NCBI GenBank assembly: GCA_002497285.1
Contig: DANJ01000014.1
Span: forward strand, 45,381 to 109,380
Origin: Candidatus Pacearchaeota archaeon UBA92
GTDB taxonomy: Archaea > Nanobdellota > Nanobdellia > Pacearchaeales > GW2011-AR1
Reading direction: 5' to 3'
Length of the DNA: 64,000 nucleotides
Shown here: piece by piece, positions 10,022 through 18,414 of the stretch
Layout: each line of letters starts with the position of its first letter
Numbering within the stretch: position 1 is the first letter of the stretch
Notes under the pieces: model-generated
The model's database searches: none
Told to the model about the DNA's origin: nothing
What the model saw: the letters and a program-made list of their open reading frames with translations, nothing else
Made by a program: the position numbers and the translations under genes

Positions 10022-10717
10022 ATGACACTAGCCCTAACTTTTCCAATAAGGGATGCATGGGTAGTTATTGCAGATAAAAAGATGATTAGTAAGGAGGATA
10101 ATATTAAAGATAGCGATCTAATGTGCATAAAGTTTTTTACAGATAATAGACAAAAAATAGAAAAGATAGCTCATGGATTAATCTTTGTTGGTGCTGGAAA
10201 TAAGGACATATTAGATAAGACTATTGAGAGAATAAATCTTTCAAAAGACTTTGACGAGTTTTTGAAGTATTTAAAAGAAAAAATAGGTGAAGTATACTCT
10301 CATTTTGGTGATACTATAAATGAAGAGGAATTTTTGATTATTGAACAGAACAAACAAAGAGCTTTTAAGTTCAAGATTAAAGAAATAAAAAGAAGCGAGG
10401 GTAAAAAAGGCTGTTATCCTTTGATAGCCCAGAATCTTGAGAATAATTTCATTGGTTGTTATGAAAATTGCATAAATCTCGGGAATGTTAAATTAGAGAT
10501 AAACCAATTAAGAACTAATATTTCTACAAGTGCGGGCAAGAAATTTTATCAAGAGTGTAATAGAATTCTTTCGCTTCTCGCAATAGATAATCTATATTCA
10601 GTGGGACATCCAGCAATACATGGATCAGACATCTGGTTAGTTTCAAATAATAAGATTAAAAAAGTTTACTCTTCGCCAGCAAATACATATCTATGGGAGG
10701 TTAAAGAAGATGATTAA
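10022..10717 (+). CDS. Proteasome beta-like Ntn hydrolase candidate in restriction operon
   Basis: This 231-aa protein starts MTLALTFPIRDAWVVIADKK. If Met is removed, Thr1 would be N-terminal and Asp falls at position 17, as in 20S proteasome beta/HslV (nucleophile Thr1, Asp17). The local pattern (RDAW...ADKK) resembles the KDAV...TERR stretch of archaeal beta subunits. A later RQKIEKIAHGLIFVGAG segment resembles the region around Lys33, after an insertion of about ten residues. A C-terminal HPAIHGSDIWLVS stretch resembles the proteasome D166/S169 region. It has zero spacing to res and an 8-nt overlap with the next gene. The N-terminal match is suggestive but not proof; it could be an inactive relative or chance. 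Confidence 0.5.
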   Translation: MTLALTFPIRDAWVVIADKKMISKEDNIKDSDLMCIKFFTDNRQKIEKIAHGLIFVGAGNKDILDKTIERINLSKDFDEFLKYLKEKIGEVYSHFGDTINEEEFLIIEQNKQRAFKFKIKEIKRSEGKKGCYPLIAQNLENNFIGCYENCINLGNVKLEINQLRTNISTSAGKKFYQECNRILSLLAIDNLYSVGHPAIHGSDIWLVSNNKIKKVYSSPANTYLWEVKEDD

Positions 10718-12893
10718 GGAATTTGAGGATATTCGATATAAATTTGAAGAACAAAAAGTAAGGTATACTTCTATTTCCAATAAATTTTCATTTGAAGATA
10801 AGAAAAAAATAATAGAAACTATCTTGGAAGAGGATATCTGGGCATATTTTCAATTAGCAGTTGAAATATTATTTGAGTTTTGTTCTGATACTAAGGAATA
10901 CATTAATCTGTTAGAAAGAACCTATAATAAAATAAAAAATGATATGGCATCTGCACCTTTCTTTGAGATGTTGATTAGAATCGGTAAGGAGAAGCCATCT
11001 ATAGGTCTTGCAATTTATAAAGAAATAAATCAAAATAGCAATAGCGATGAGCTCAAAACAATAAGCGGTTTAATACTTGGGGGATATTCAATAAAAGAGA
11101 ATAATCTTTTAAACAAGTTAATAGGAGAAAGAAAAATAGAATACCCTCTTACAAATCTGACTCTTAAGGCAATTCTGGTAAAATATGAAAATGAAAACGC
11201 TATTCCTGAAGAGGTAAAATCATTTATTGAATATGTCTCTAACTCTGAAGAGGAAAAACATTTGAGAGAACTTATGAATCTTTGTATTTTTTTATACAAA
11301 TTAGATAATAACTATTTTTATGATATAATTAAAAAGATAATGGAAAAGAAAAATAGTAGAGTAAATGAGATGATTTTTATTAGATGCAAAAGGCTAAACT
11401 TCTCAAGTAAACAGTTTATAGAATTAGCTGAGCTTACAAAAGATTGTGATGAACACGCTTTAAATGAACTGATGCATTCTTTTATTGATTATCCAGAGGA
11501 AGTTGAGAATATATCAGAATTATTTATTTATTGGGTAAACAAGAACTTGGAGTTTAAAATTATAAATTTTGATTGGACATTAAAAGAATTGGCTAAAAAG
11601 AATAAGAAATTCATAGAATACTTCATAGATAATTATAGCAAAATCCAGACTGAAAAGTTATCTTATTTTCATTTATTCCCAAGAATGTTTGAGAGATTAG
11701 CTTCTGAGGATATCTCTTTCGCCATAAAAATATTAATTATCAAGAAAGTATGGGAAAAGGACTTAAGACTATTCTTTGAATTGGTATCTAAAATTATAGG
11801 CGATATTTATAAGTTGAGTGATAAAAACAAGGCATTTGATTTGTTCTTACCTCTTGCCAATGTAATTGAAAGCATCTCGGAGGGTTCAGATTTTGTAAAT
11901 TATGACAAGGATAATTTTAATAAGATTATTCAAACAAAAAACTTTGATGAGTTAATCAATTATGTCAACTATTTGTTGGATGCTTTAAGGTTTCGTAAGA
12001 ATAAATATAACTTTGAAGAAATAGATAAGTCATTAGAAGAATTTAAAGAACTAAACTATGTTGTAAAAACTACTCTGGATAAAATAAAAAAAGAAAAGAG
12101 ATACTCTCCATTATTCTGGCTAGGCGAACAAGAAAGAGATAAGGAGTTAAAGAAAGCATACCTAGAAGAATTAAACCAATATTTGAATTTAACCTCGGAT
12201 ATAGTGAATGAAGAATGTTCTGAGAACAATAGGTCTTTGATTAATAATCTAAGTGATGAAAGTGGCTTTTTTGATGTCTTTAGTGAGGTGCTATTCATAA
12301 ATAAATTTGTTGTTTTAAAGAGCAAGTATAGTTTAGTTATTGAACCAAAAATACCTAATAAGAGAGGTTATTCAGATTTATTAGTTCAGAATAAGCAAAG
12401 AAAGTTTTTCTTTGAGGTTAAAAATTCAAAAACAGATCGAAATTTAAGTTTAGATAACGGGGCAGTCTTAATAAAAAATAGGGTGGACAAGATAATTAAA
12501 GAAAAATCCAAGCAGTTCTTTGATGAAAAAACATTTAAGGAGATGGAAGATGGAAAAAGGACAGATCTCTACTTTATAGTAATTGATGCAGATAATTCAA
12601 CTATCGATGAATACATGATTGCCAATAGCTTTTTTGGAAGTTTAGCTTATCAGTTTTATAGAAATAATAAAACTGGGGAGACTACAGAACCCCAGTTAGT
12701 AAGGAATGATGATGCAATAGCTAAGGATAAGAAAATTGTTAGCGGATTAATATATTTCAAAAAACAGTTAATCAATAAAGATGGAAAAATAAAATTTATT
12801 TTGGTAGGGGATATTATTGTAAATCCTTATGCAGTTAATCAACCAACAAAAGAAGAGGTTGAAGAGTTAAAGAAAATATTATTTAGTGCGTAA
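10710..12893 (+). CDS. Alpha-helical repeat protein with C-terminal PD-(D/E)XK-like domain
   Basis: This 727-aa protein overlaps the Ntn-hydrolase-like gene by 8 nt. Residues ~1-480 are almost entirely helical, Leu/Ile/Lys/Glu-rich and repeat-like, consistent with a HEAT/TPR-type solenoid. Around 545-575 there is a nuclease-like pattern: EPKIP, GYSDLLV and FFFEVKNSK, giving candidate E, D and ExK residues of the PD-(D/E)XK fold. A further region (IDADNST, about 630) may complete the domain. I do not recognise a named family. The position suggests an effector or sensor for the operon, with the small protease-like protein as partner. The fold prediction is inference; the motif is visible. Confidence 0.6.
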   Translation: MIKEFEDIRYKFEEQKVRYTSISNKFSFEDKKKIIETILEEDIWAYFQLAVEILFEFCSDTKEYINLLERTYNKIKNDMASAPFFEMLIRIGKEKPSIGLAIYKEINQNSNSDELKTISGLILGGYSIKENNLLNKLIGERKIEYPLTNLTLKAILVKYENENAIPEEVKSFIEYVSNSEEEKHLRELMNLCIFLYKLDNNYFYDIIKKIMEKKNSRVNEMIFIRCKRLNFSSKQFIELAELTKDCDEHALNELMHSFIDYPEEVENISELFIYWVNKNLEFKIINFDWTLKELAKKNKKFIEYFIDNYSKIQTEKLSYFHLFPRMFERLASEDISFAIKILIIKKVWEKDLRLFFELVSKIIGDIYKLSDKNKAFDLFLPLANVIESISEGSDFVNYDKDNFNKIIQTKNFDELINYVNYLLDALRFRKNKYNFEEIDKSLEEFKELNYVVKTTLDKIKKEKRYSPLFWLGEQERDKELKKAYLEELNQYLNLTSDIVNEECSENNRSLINNLSDESGFFDVFSEVLFINKFVVLKSKYSLVIEPKIPNKRGYSDLLVQNKQRKFFFEVKNSKTDRNLSLDNGAVLIKNRVDKIIKEKSKQFFDEKTFKEMEDGKRTDLYFIVIDADNSTIDEYMIANSFFGSLAYQFYRNNKTGETTEPQLVRNDDAIAKDKKIVSGLIYFKKQLINKDGKIKFILVGDIIVNPYAVNQPTKEEVEELKKILFSA

Positions 12894-12948
12894 AACGTCC
12901 GTTTTCTCCAGCCCCAGTTTTAACATCCTATCACGACGATTAGAATTC

Positions 12949-13413
12949 TTATTTTACATGGGGGGATTTTGGTCTGCCGAGCTTTTTGCCTTCCTGCCTT
13001 GCCCTTTCTAAGCCAGCCATAGTCCTTTCCCTGATAATATCCCTCTCAAATTGGGCAAATGACGAGAGAATGTTTATCATTAGCTTATTTGTTGGGTTAT
13101 CATCTAAGACTATATTCTCCTTTAGAGTTTTGAATTGAACATTATTTTGTTTAAGAAGTTCTAAGTCATTAATGAGTTCCTGCATGCTCCTTGCCCATCT
13201 GTCAAGTTTCCAAACTAAAATTAAATCCCATTTCTTTCTTAATGCATCTTGAAAAATATCGTTTTTTACAGGGCGAGTCTTTCTTGTTGACTCCTGTTCT
13301 TCAAATATTTTATAATCATAGCCCATAGCTTTTGCATACTTTTCCAACTCTATCTTTTGATTCTCAGGATTCTGATCTATCTTTGAAGTTCTACAATATA
13401 TCGCTACTTTCAT
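12949..13413 (-). CDS. Serine recombinase (resolvase/invertase), lacking DNA-binding domain
   Basis: This 154-aa protein has the catalytic domain of serine recombinases: AIYCRTSK with nucleophile Ser10, an LDRWARS segment, and the FERDIIRERTMAGL dimer-helix region. Family members usually continue ~40 residues past the GRP motif into a helix-turn-helix; this one stops a few residues after GRPK, so it is probably C-terminally truncated or needs a partner. It lies convergent to the restriction operon and its start overlaps the decayed transposase region by 23 nt. It most likely derives from a mobile element that delivered or rearranged this locus. Confidence 0.85.
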   Translation of the reverse strand: MKVAIYCRTSKIDQNPENQKIELEKYAKAMGYDYKIFEEQESTRKTRPVKNDIFQDALRKKWDLILVWKLDRWARSMQELINDLELLKQNNVQFKTLKENIVLDDNPTNKLMINILSSFAQFERDIIRERTMAGLERARQEGKKLGRPKSPHVK

Positions 13414-13872
13414 GTTTTCTTACCTTAGTTGGCTCTCTATGAATTTCACAAGGGCATTCAAAAGGATCAATCTTATATTTTTGTTTTAATTCTGTAACAT
13501 ACAACACTTCTCTTTCCCCTGCTCCGCCATTAACATGTCTATTCCAATAAAGATTGTTTACTAAAGAAATAATTGAGTTCTCTTGGGTTATCGATGCTAT
13601 TTCATTTAATTCTGTGCCCGCAAACCTGCCAAAAATATATTCATGGAAACCTTGTGCGACTTTTTTATTTAAACTTGTTAAAGATGAACATGCTCCTCCA
13701 TCACCTTGATAATTTCTATTCTTATCCCATGTTTTTTGCAGGCTTCTTCTATTGCAACTCTGCAAAAAACTTTCAGTTTTTCGCTTCTCATCATGCGATA
13801 TCTGTACTTTGGTGTTATCTGAACATACTTCCTGTTTGCTCCGACAGAGCTCCCGCTATGTTTGTATTCCAT
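13391..13872 (-). pseudogene. Decayed IS200/IS605-type transposase region
   Basis: From ATG at 13872, after a strong GGAGGT ribosome-binding site, 64 codons read like an IS200 Y1 transposase N-terminus: MEYKHSGSSVGANRKY, TPKYRYRMM and the HUH motif (EEHVHL). A stop codon follows immediately. Reading then continues in another frame (13765-13391), whose first part is an out-of-frame shadow and whose tail (from about GFHEYIFGRFAG) resembles nothing I can assign firmly; it could be a transposase or TnpB remnant. The catalytic tyrosine region of TnpA is missing. This is a frameshifted, internally deleted element. Confidence 0.7.
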
Positions 13873-13930
13873 TTTTTTACCTCCCGTTAAGTTTATTTAG
13901 TGAGAACCAGTTACAACTACAGGTTTGGTG

Positions 13931-13956
13931 CAGGGAGTAGCAACTTGCTCTCCCTG
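13931..13956. repeat. Hairpin flanking the decayed transposon
   Basis: CAGGGAG-T-AGC pairs with GCT-CTCCCTG around the loop AACTT, followed by a T-rich run. It could be a subterminal hairpin of an IS200/IS605-type element, where TnpA recognises such structures, or a terminator-like stem reading on the + strand. It sits 58 bp upstream of the transposase start. The stretch 13873-14276 has no gene that I can support. Confidence 0.5.
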
Positions 13957-14002
13957 TTTTATATTTATTTTAGTAGAAAAACATTACGGCGCCATTCATC
14001 TA

Positions 14003-14016
14003 TGGGCTAAAGCCCA
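14003..14016. repeat. Short palindrome resembling an IS200/IS605 end
   Basis: TGGGCTAAAGCCCA is a perfect palindrome-like hairpin followed by CAGGGTTCTGGCACG. Its GGGC-TAAA-GCCC form is reminiscent of the hairpins found at ends of IS200/IS605-type elements, and of the one near the right edge of this window. It probably marks the outer limit of the decayed element. The hairpin is seen; its identity is inferred. Confidence 0.45.
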
Positions 14017-14276
14017 CAGGGTTCTGGCACGTCTCTAAAAATCCACCTCTCATCTTCAAAACCTAAATGTCTCTAACGCTTATAAAATTTGCCTTTCGTT
14101 AACCTTTTTAAACAAACTTTCCTTTCAATAAAGCATGATAATCAGACAGCCAATCATATACAACACGAGTTATCTTGGAGATGTTAACTCTTTTTTATTA
14201 GCCTAATTAATTGAATAATGAAGAATATTTATACCTTTCTAGAAATAATTAAAAACATACTTTCTTTCTTAAAACT

Positions 14277-14711
14277 ATGAAAAAAGAGTGTATATTTTGT
14301 AAGATTATAAAAGGAGAAATAGTTTCTTCAAAGGTTTATGAAGACAGGGATGTCTTGGCTTTTCTTGACATACAACCAGTAAACAATGGACATATACTTA
14401 TTATTCCAAAAAAACATATTGAACTTATTATTGACTTGAATGACAGGATAGTAGAAAAAATGTTTAAAATAGCTAAAAAATTAAATCAAGCCTTGAGGAA
14501 GTCAGGGTTAAAATGCCAAGGTGTTAATTATTTCTTAGCTGATGGAGAAATAGCTATGCAAGAAGTTCCACATGTTCACTTACATGTCTTTCCACGATAT
14601 AATGGAGATGGTTTTGGTCTAAAGTTTCCAAAGAAATATTTTAAGTTGCCTTCTAGGAGATTATTAGATAATAGTGCTTCTAAAATAAGAACTAACTTGA
14701 AAAGAATCTAA
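14277..14711 (+). CDS. HIT-family nucleotide hydrolase/transferase
   Basis: This 144-aa protein has the histidine triad HVHLHVFPR near residue 100, an N-terminal CIFCKIIKGE segment and the IPKKHIE stretch, all typical of Hint-like HIT proteins. These cytosolic enzymes hydrolyse nucleoside phosphoramidates or dinucleotides. The CxxC at the N-terminus is often seen in zinc-binding HIT proteins. A TATA-like AATATTTATA lies near 14224, about 50 nt upstream. The gene is followed by aIF5B in the same direction after a short spacer containing its own T/A-rich promoter-like sequence. Length is normal; the exact substrate cannot be told. Confidence 0.92.
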   Translation: MKKECIFCKIIKGEIVSSKVYEDRDVLAFLDIQPVNNGHILIIPKKHIELIIDLNDRIVEKMFKIAKKLNQALRKSGLKCQGVNYFLADGEIAMQEVPHVHLHVFPRYNGDGFGLKFPKKYFKLPSRRLLDNSASKIRTNLKRI

Positions 14712-14760
14712 GCTTTTCCTTAAGCAAAAGCTTTTAATGCATTAATTGATTGTTTTCTGT

Positions 14761-16500
14761 ATGAATGAACAAAGAATACGCCAGCCAATAATAACAGTAG
14801 TAGGTCATGTAGACCATGGAAAAACATCCCTCTTGGATTGTTTTAGAGGTAGCTCTATTCAAACAGGCGAAGCAGGAGGCATTACACAGAAGATATCATT
14901 CACAAAATATCCGTACGAACAAATAATAAAATCATGCCCTCTAATAGAAAAGAGCAAGATAGACTTGAAAATTCCAGGATTTTTATTCATAGACACTCCT
15001 GGACACGCAGCATTTACAAACCTAAGAAAGAGGGGAGGTGCTTTAGCAGATATGGCAATCCTTGTTGTAGACATAAAAGAAGGAATTAAACCACAAACTG
15101 CAGAAGTCTTATCCATCTTAAAATCTAATAAAACTCCCTTTGTTATTGCATTAAACAAATTGGACACAATATCAGGATGGCAAAAAAAGTCAACAATCAA
15201 GGAATCAATTGAATCACAAGCAATAAACGTTGAAGAAGAATTTAACACAGCCTTATTAACCTTTCAAGGCTCTTTGCAAAATCATGGATTTGATTCAGAT
15301 TTATTCTATCAAATGGAAGATTTTACAAAAAAAATAGCAATAGTGCCATGCTCCGCAAAAACAAAGCAGGGAATTCAGGAGTTATTGTTTGTCCTCTGCG
15401 GATTGTCTCAAAAGTTTCTGACAAAAAGTCTCCAGATTTCAAAAGAATCAAAAGGAGTTATATTAGAAGTAAAAAAAGACAAGGCAGTTGAACTGGCTGA
15501 AGCAATTCTTTATGACGGTCAATTAGAAGAAGGCGATGAAATAGCAGTTGCAACTCTTTCAGGAGACCCCTTAATAACAAAAATACGTTCAATACAGGAA
15601 ATTCTACCCCTCTCTTCAAAATTCAAATCTGTAAAAAATGTAACTGCCGCAACCGGAATAAGACTACAATTCACACACAAAGAAGGCCTTGTTTCTGGAA
15701 TGCCTTTCCAAAAGATACAAAATAATCTAAAGGAGATAAAAGAAACATTCAAAGAAGAAATAGCACAAGCAACAAAACCAGATAAACAGGGAATTATAAT
15801 AAAGGCAGATTCGTTAGGAAGTTTAGAAGCCCTTGTGACTCTGTTAAAACAATCGAACATCCAATTTGTAAAATCTGGAATAGGCTCCATAAACAAGGTA
15901 GATATAATCAATGCAAAAGCCAATTTAGAAACAAATCCTTTAGACGCAATAATTGTCGGTTTTAATGTGAAAGCAGAAGAAGAACTAAATGCAGAAAACA
16001 TCAAAGTAATCACAGATGATATAGTTTACAAGTTAATAGAAAACTTAGAATTATGGAGAAAAAATAAACAATCCGAAATTGAGAAAGAAAGGCTAATGGA
16101 ATTAGCATTAATATGTAAGCTGGAAATCTTACCCCAATACCTCTTCCGTAATTCAAATCCTGCAATATTTGGGGTAAAAATTTTAGCTGGAAAGCTCAAA
16201 AATCATGTTAATTTAATAGATAATAATGACAACGTAATAGCCAGAGTAAAAGCAATTCAAGCAGACAAAAGTTCAGTCGAAGAAGCTTCAGAAGGCCAAG
16301 AAGTAGCCATCTCCCTTCCAGGAACAAACTTTGAAAGACAAATAAAAAATACCAATGTCAAATTCCTTTATTCCCAACTGTCAGAATCACAATTCAAAAA
16401 ATTTAAGGAAAATAGGGATTTATTGTCTCAATCAGAAATAAAAGCCTTGTCAGAGATAGCTGAAATAAAAAGAAGAAAAACAGAGAGCTGGGGTATCTGA
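14761..16500 (+). CDS. infB: Translation initiation factor aIF5B (IF-2 homologue)
   Basis: This ~579-aa GTPase has the G1 motif GHVDHGKTS near residue 12, G3 DTPGHAAF and G4 NKLD, then the beta-barrel and domain III/IV architecture of archaeal aIF5B. It promotes ribosomal subunit joining during initiation. I chose ATG 14761 over an upstream TTG because the sequence MNEQRIRQPIITVVGHVDH matches the short N-terminus usual in archaea and no SD favours the earlier start. Downstream are eS6 and aIF2 gamma in the same orientation, a familiar archaeal translation cluster. Length is close to normal (about 600 aa) and no inteins are seen. Confidence 0.96.
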   Translation: MNEQRIRQPIITVVGHVDHGKTSLLDCFRGSSIQTGEAGGITQKISFTKYPYEQIIKSCPLIEKSKIDLKIPGFLFIDTPGHAAFTNLRKRGGALADMAILVVDIKEGIKPQTAEVLSILKSNKTPFVIALNKLDTISGWQKKSTIKESIESQAINVEEEFNTALLTFQGSLQNHGFDSDLFYQMEDFTKKIAIVPCSAKTKQGIQELLFVLCGLSQKFLTKSLQISKESKGVILEVKKDKAVELAEAILYDGQLEEGDEIAVATLSGDPLITKIRSIQEILPLSSKFKSVKNVTAATGIRLQFTHKEGLVSGMPFQKIQNNLKEIKETFKEEIAQATKPDKQGIIIKADSLGSLEALVTLLKQSNIQFVKSGIGSINKVDIINAKANLETNPLDAIIVGFNVKAEEELNAENIKVITDDIVYKLIENLELWRKNKQSEIEKERLMELALICKLEILPQYLFRNSNPAIFGVKILAGKLKNHVNLIDNNDNVIARVKAIQADKSSVEEASEGQEVAISLPGTNFERQIKNTNVKFLYSQLSESQFKKFKENRDLLSQSEIKALSEIAEIKRRKTESWGI

Positions 16501-16535
16501 AAGATTTAAAAACCCTTCTTATCAAATAATCTAGT

Positions 16536-17123
16536 ATGGTGTTCAAAATAAACATATCTGGCAAAAACGGAAAGACCTGGAAGTTCGAAACAGAATCAGA
16601 GGTTCTAATTGGAAAGAAACTAGGAGAAAAACTAAATGGCTCTGAAATATCTCCAGACTTAGCAGGATATGAGCTTACTATTAACGGGGCTTCAGATATA
16701 GCTGGATTTCCTCACAAGTTAGATGTTGAAGGTCCACAACTAAAAAGAGTTCTCTTATCTAAAGGTTGGGGAATGCATAAAAGGCCTAAAAAAGAAGGCA
16801 AGAGAAAAGTTCAAACTCCTAGAGGATTCAGGAAAAGAAAGACAGTAAGAGGAAACATAATCTCAGAAAAAACAACACAAATAAACTTAATGATAACAAG
16901 GGAAGGAAGCAAAAAAATATCTGAAATTTTCCCAGAACAAAATAAGATTATAGAAATTGAAAAGCCAACAGAAGTTATTAAAGAGGCCCCAAAAGAAGAG
17001 ATAAAAGAAGAGGTTAAGAAAGAGATAAAAGATTCAATTCCTGAATCTCCAGAGACTGAAACCTCAGAATCGAAGGAAAATGCTGCTGAAGAGATTGCTG
17101 AAAAAGAAAAAAAGGAACAATAA
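16536..17123 (+). CDS. rps6e: Ribosomal protein eS6
   Basis: This 195-aa protein begins MVFKINISGKNGKTWK and carries the eS6 signatures GKKLGEKLNGSEI, AGYELTINGASD, GFPHKLDVEG and the basic KGWGMHKRPKKEGKRK / RKRKTVRGN region. It is a small-subunit protein. Residues after ~130 form a Lys/Glu/Pro-rich low-complexity tail (KEEIKEEVKKEIK and similar), longer than in many archaeal eS6 proteins. Such charged tails are common in reduced DPANN ribosomal proteins and are probably disordered. It lies 35 nt after infB. Confidence 0.96.
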   Translation: MVFKINISGKNGKTWKFETESEVLIGKKLGEKLNGSEISPDLAGYELTINGASDIAGFPHKLDVEGPQLKRVLLSKGWGMHKRPKKEGKRKVQTPRGFRKRKTVRGNIISEKTTQINLMITREGSKKISEIFPEQNKIIEIEKPTEVIKEAPKEEIKEEVKKEIKDSIPESPETETSESKENAAEEIAEKEKKEQ

Positions 17124-17214
17124 CTTTTAAACCTTTAACTTTTTCAAAAAATGAAAGTTTAAGGGCAAAGATTTGTAAGGCAAATCTTTAAAACACCTAT
17201 TTCTAATTATATTT

Positions 17215-18414
17215 ATGGTAAAAACCGATATAACAAATTTGGAAACCGTTAACATTGTAATAGTTGGGCACATAGACCACGGAAAGACAACATTATTACA
17301 AAAATTATCTGGAAAGTGGACTGACACTCACTCAGAAGAATTAAAGAGAGGAATAACGATAAAACTTGGTTACGCTGATATAATTCTATCCAATGATAAT
17401 GGAACTTATAATATAGAAGGCAAAGGAGAGCCAGAAAGATATGTCTCATTTGTAGACGCCCCTGGACATGAGATGCTTATGGCCACAATGCTTTCAGGAG
17501 CTGCGATTGTTGATGCGGCAATCTTGGTCGTAGCAGCAAACGAAGGAATAAAACCACAAACCCAAGAACATTTAATTGCTTTACATACAAAGGGAATAAA
17601 ACAAATAATAATAGTGCAAAATAAAATTGATCTTGTTTCAAAAGAAAAAGCCCTTGAAAATTACAAAGCCATAAAGGAACTTGTAAAAGGAACAATTGCA
17701 GAAAATTCTCCTATAATTCCAGTATCTGCACAACAGGGAATAAACTTGCAAAGCATATTTGAAGAAATAGCCAAGATAAAAATTCCTGAAAGAGATTATG
17801 AAGGAACTCCCTTATTTGTTATTGCGAGAAGCTTTGACATTAATAAGCCGGGAACATCTCCTGAAAATCTACACGGGGCAGTTCTAGGAGGAGCAATGAA
17901 ACATGGCAGATTAAAAGTCGGAGATGAAATAGAAATCAAGCCAGGAATAACAATAAAAGAAGCCAATCAAATAAAATATAAAACCCTTAAAACAAAAATT
18001 GTTTCACTGTTCAAAGGTGTACATAAAGTATCTGAAATTTCCCCTGGAGGAAGTCTTGCTATAGAAACAGAACTTGACATGTCCACAGGAAAAACAGATA
18101 CCCTATCTGGAGGGGTAATTTCAATTCCGGGAAAACTACCTGAAATCACAACTTCCCTAAAATTAAAATACTCATTATTTGAAGAAATCTTTGGCACTGG
18201 AAAAAAAGAAAAAGTGGCACCCTTGAAGCCATCCGAAATGCTAATGCTCTCAGTAAATACAGCAACATCTGTAGGCATAATTAAAAGAATGTCAAATGGA
18301 ATTATGGACATGACCCTAAGAATTCCAGTTGTTCCGTTCAAAGGAGACAATGTCGGATTAGCAAGAAACATAAATAATCACTGGCGCCTTATTGGTTATG
18401 GGGAAATTCTGTAA
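17215..18414 (+). CDS. eif2g: Translation initiation factor aIF2 gamma subunit
   Basis: This 399-aa protein has G1 GHIDHGKTTLL, switch region ELKRGITIKLGY, G3 DAPGHEML and G4 NKIDLV, with the EF-Tu-like domains II and III following (DINKPG, GGSLAIET, LKPSEMLMLSVNT). It is the GTP-binding core of the heterotrimeric aIF2 that carries initiator Met-tRNA to the ribosome. A zinc-knuckle insertion seen in many archaea is missing here: no CxxC pairs are visible between switch regions. A TATA-like sequence (AATTATATTTATG) directly precedes the start. Its stop shares one nucleotide with the next gene. Confidence 0.95.
   Translation: MVKTDITNLETVNIVIVGHIDHGKTTLLQKLSGKWTDTHSEELKRGITIKLGYADIILSNDNGTYNIEGKGEPERYVSFVDAPGHEMLMATMLSGAAIVDAAILVVAANEGIKPQTQEHLIALHTKGIKQIIIVQNKIDLVSKEKALENYKAIKELVKGTIAENSPIIPVSAQQGINLQSIFEEIAKIKIPERDYEGTPLFVIARSFDINKPGTSPENLHGAVLGGAMKHGRLKVGDEIEIKPGITIKEANQIKYKTLKTKIVSLFKGVHKVSEISPGGSLAIETELDMSTGKTDTLSGGVISIPGKLPEITTSLKLKYSLFEEIFGTGKKEKVAPLKPSEMLMLSVNTATSVGIIKRMSNGIMDMTLRIPVVPFKGDNVGLARNINNHWRLIGYGEIL

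Noticed and set aside
710..12893. DISARM or BREX assignment
   Set aside because: No drmA/drmB (DUF1998-type) or brxL/pglX/pglZ-like gene is seen; only Mod, Res and SNF2 resemble parts of such loci.
13573..13890. Plus-strand 105-aa frame
   Set aside because: It is antisense to the transposase remnant and has no supporting features.
14167..14196. GAGTTA/TAACTC hairpin followed by T-run
   Set aside because: It is terminator-like but no plus-strand gene ends near it, so it may be chance.
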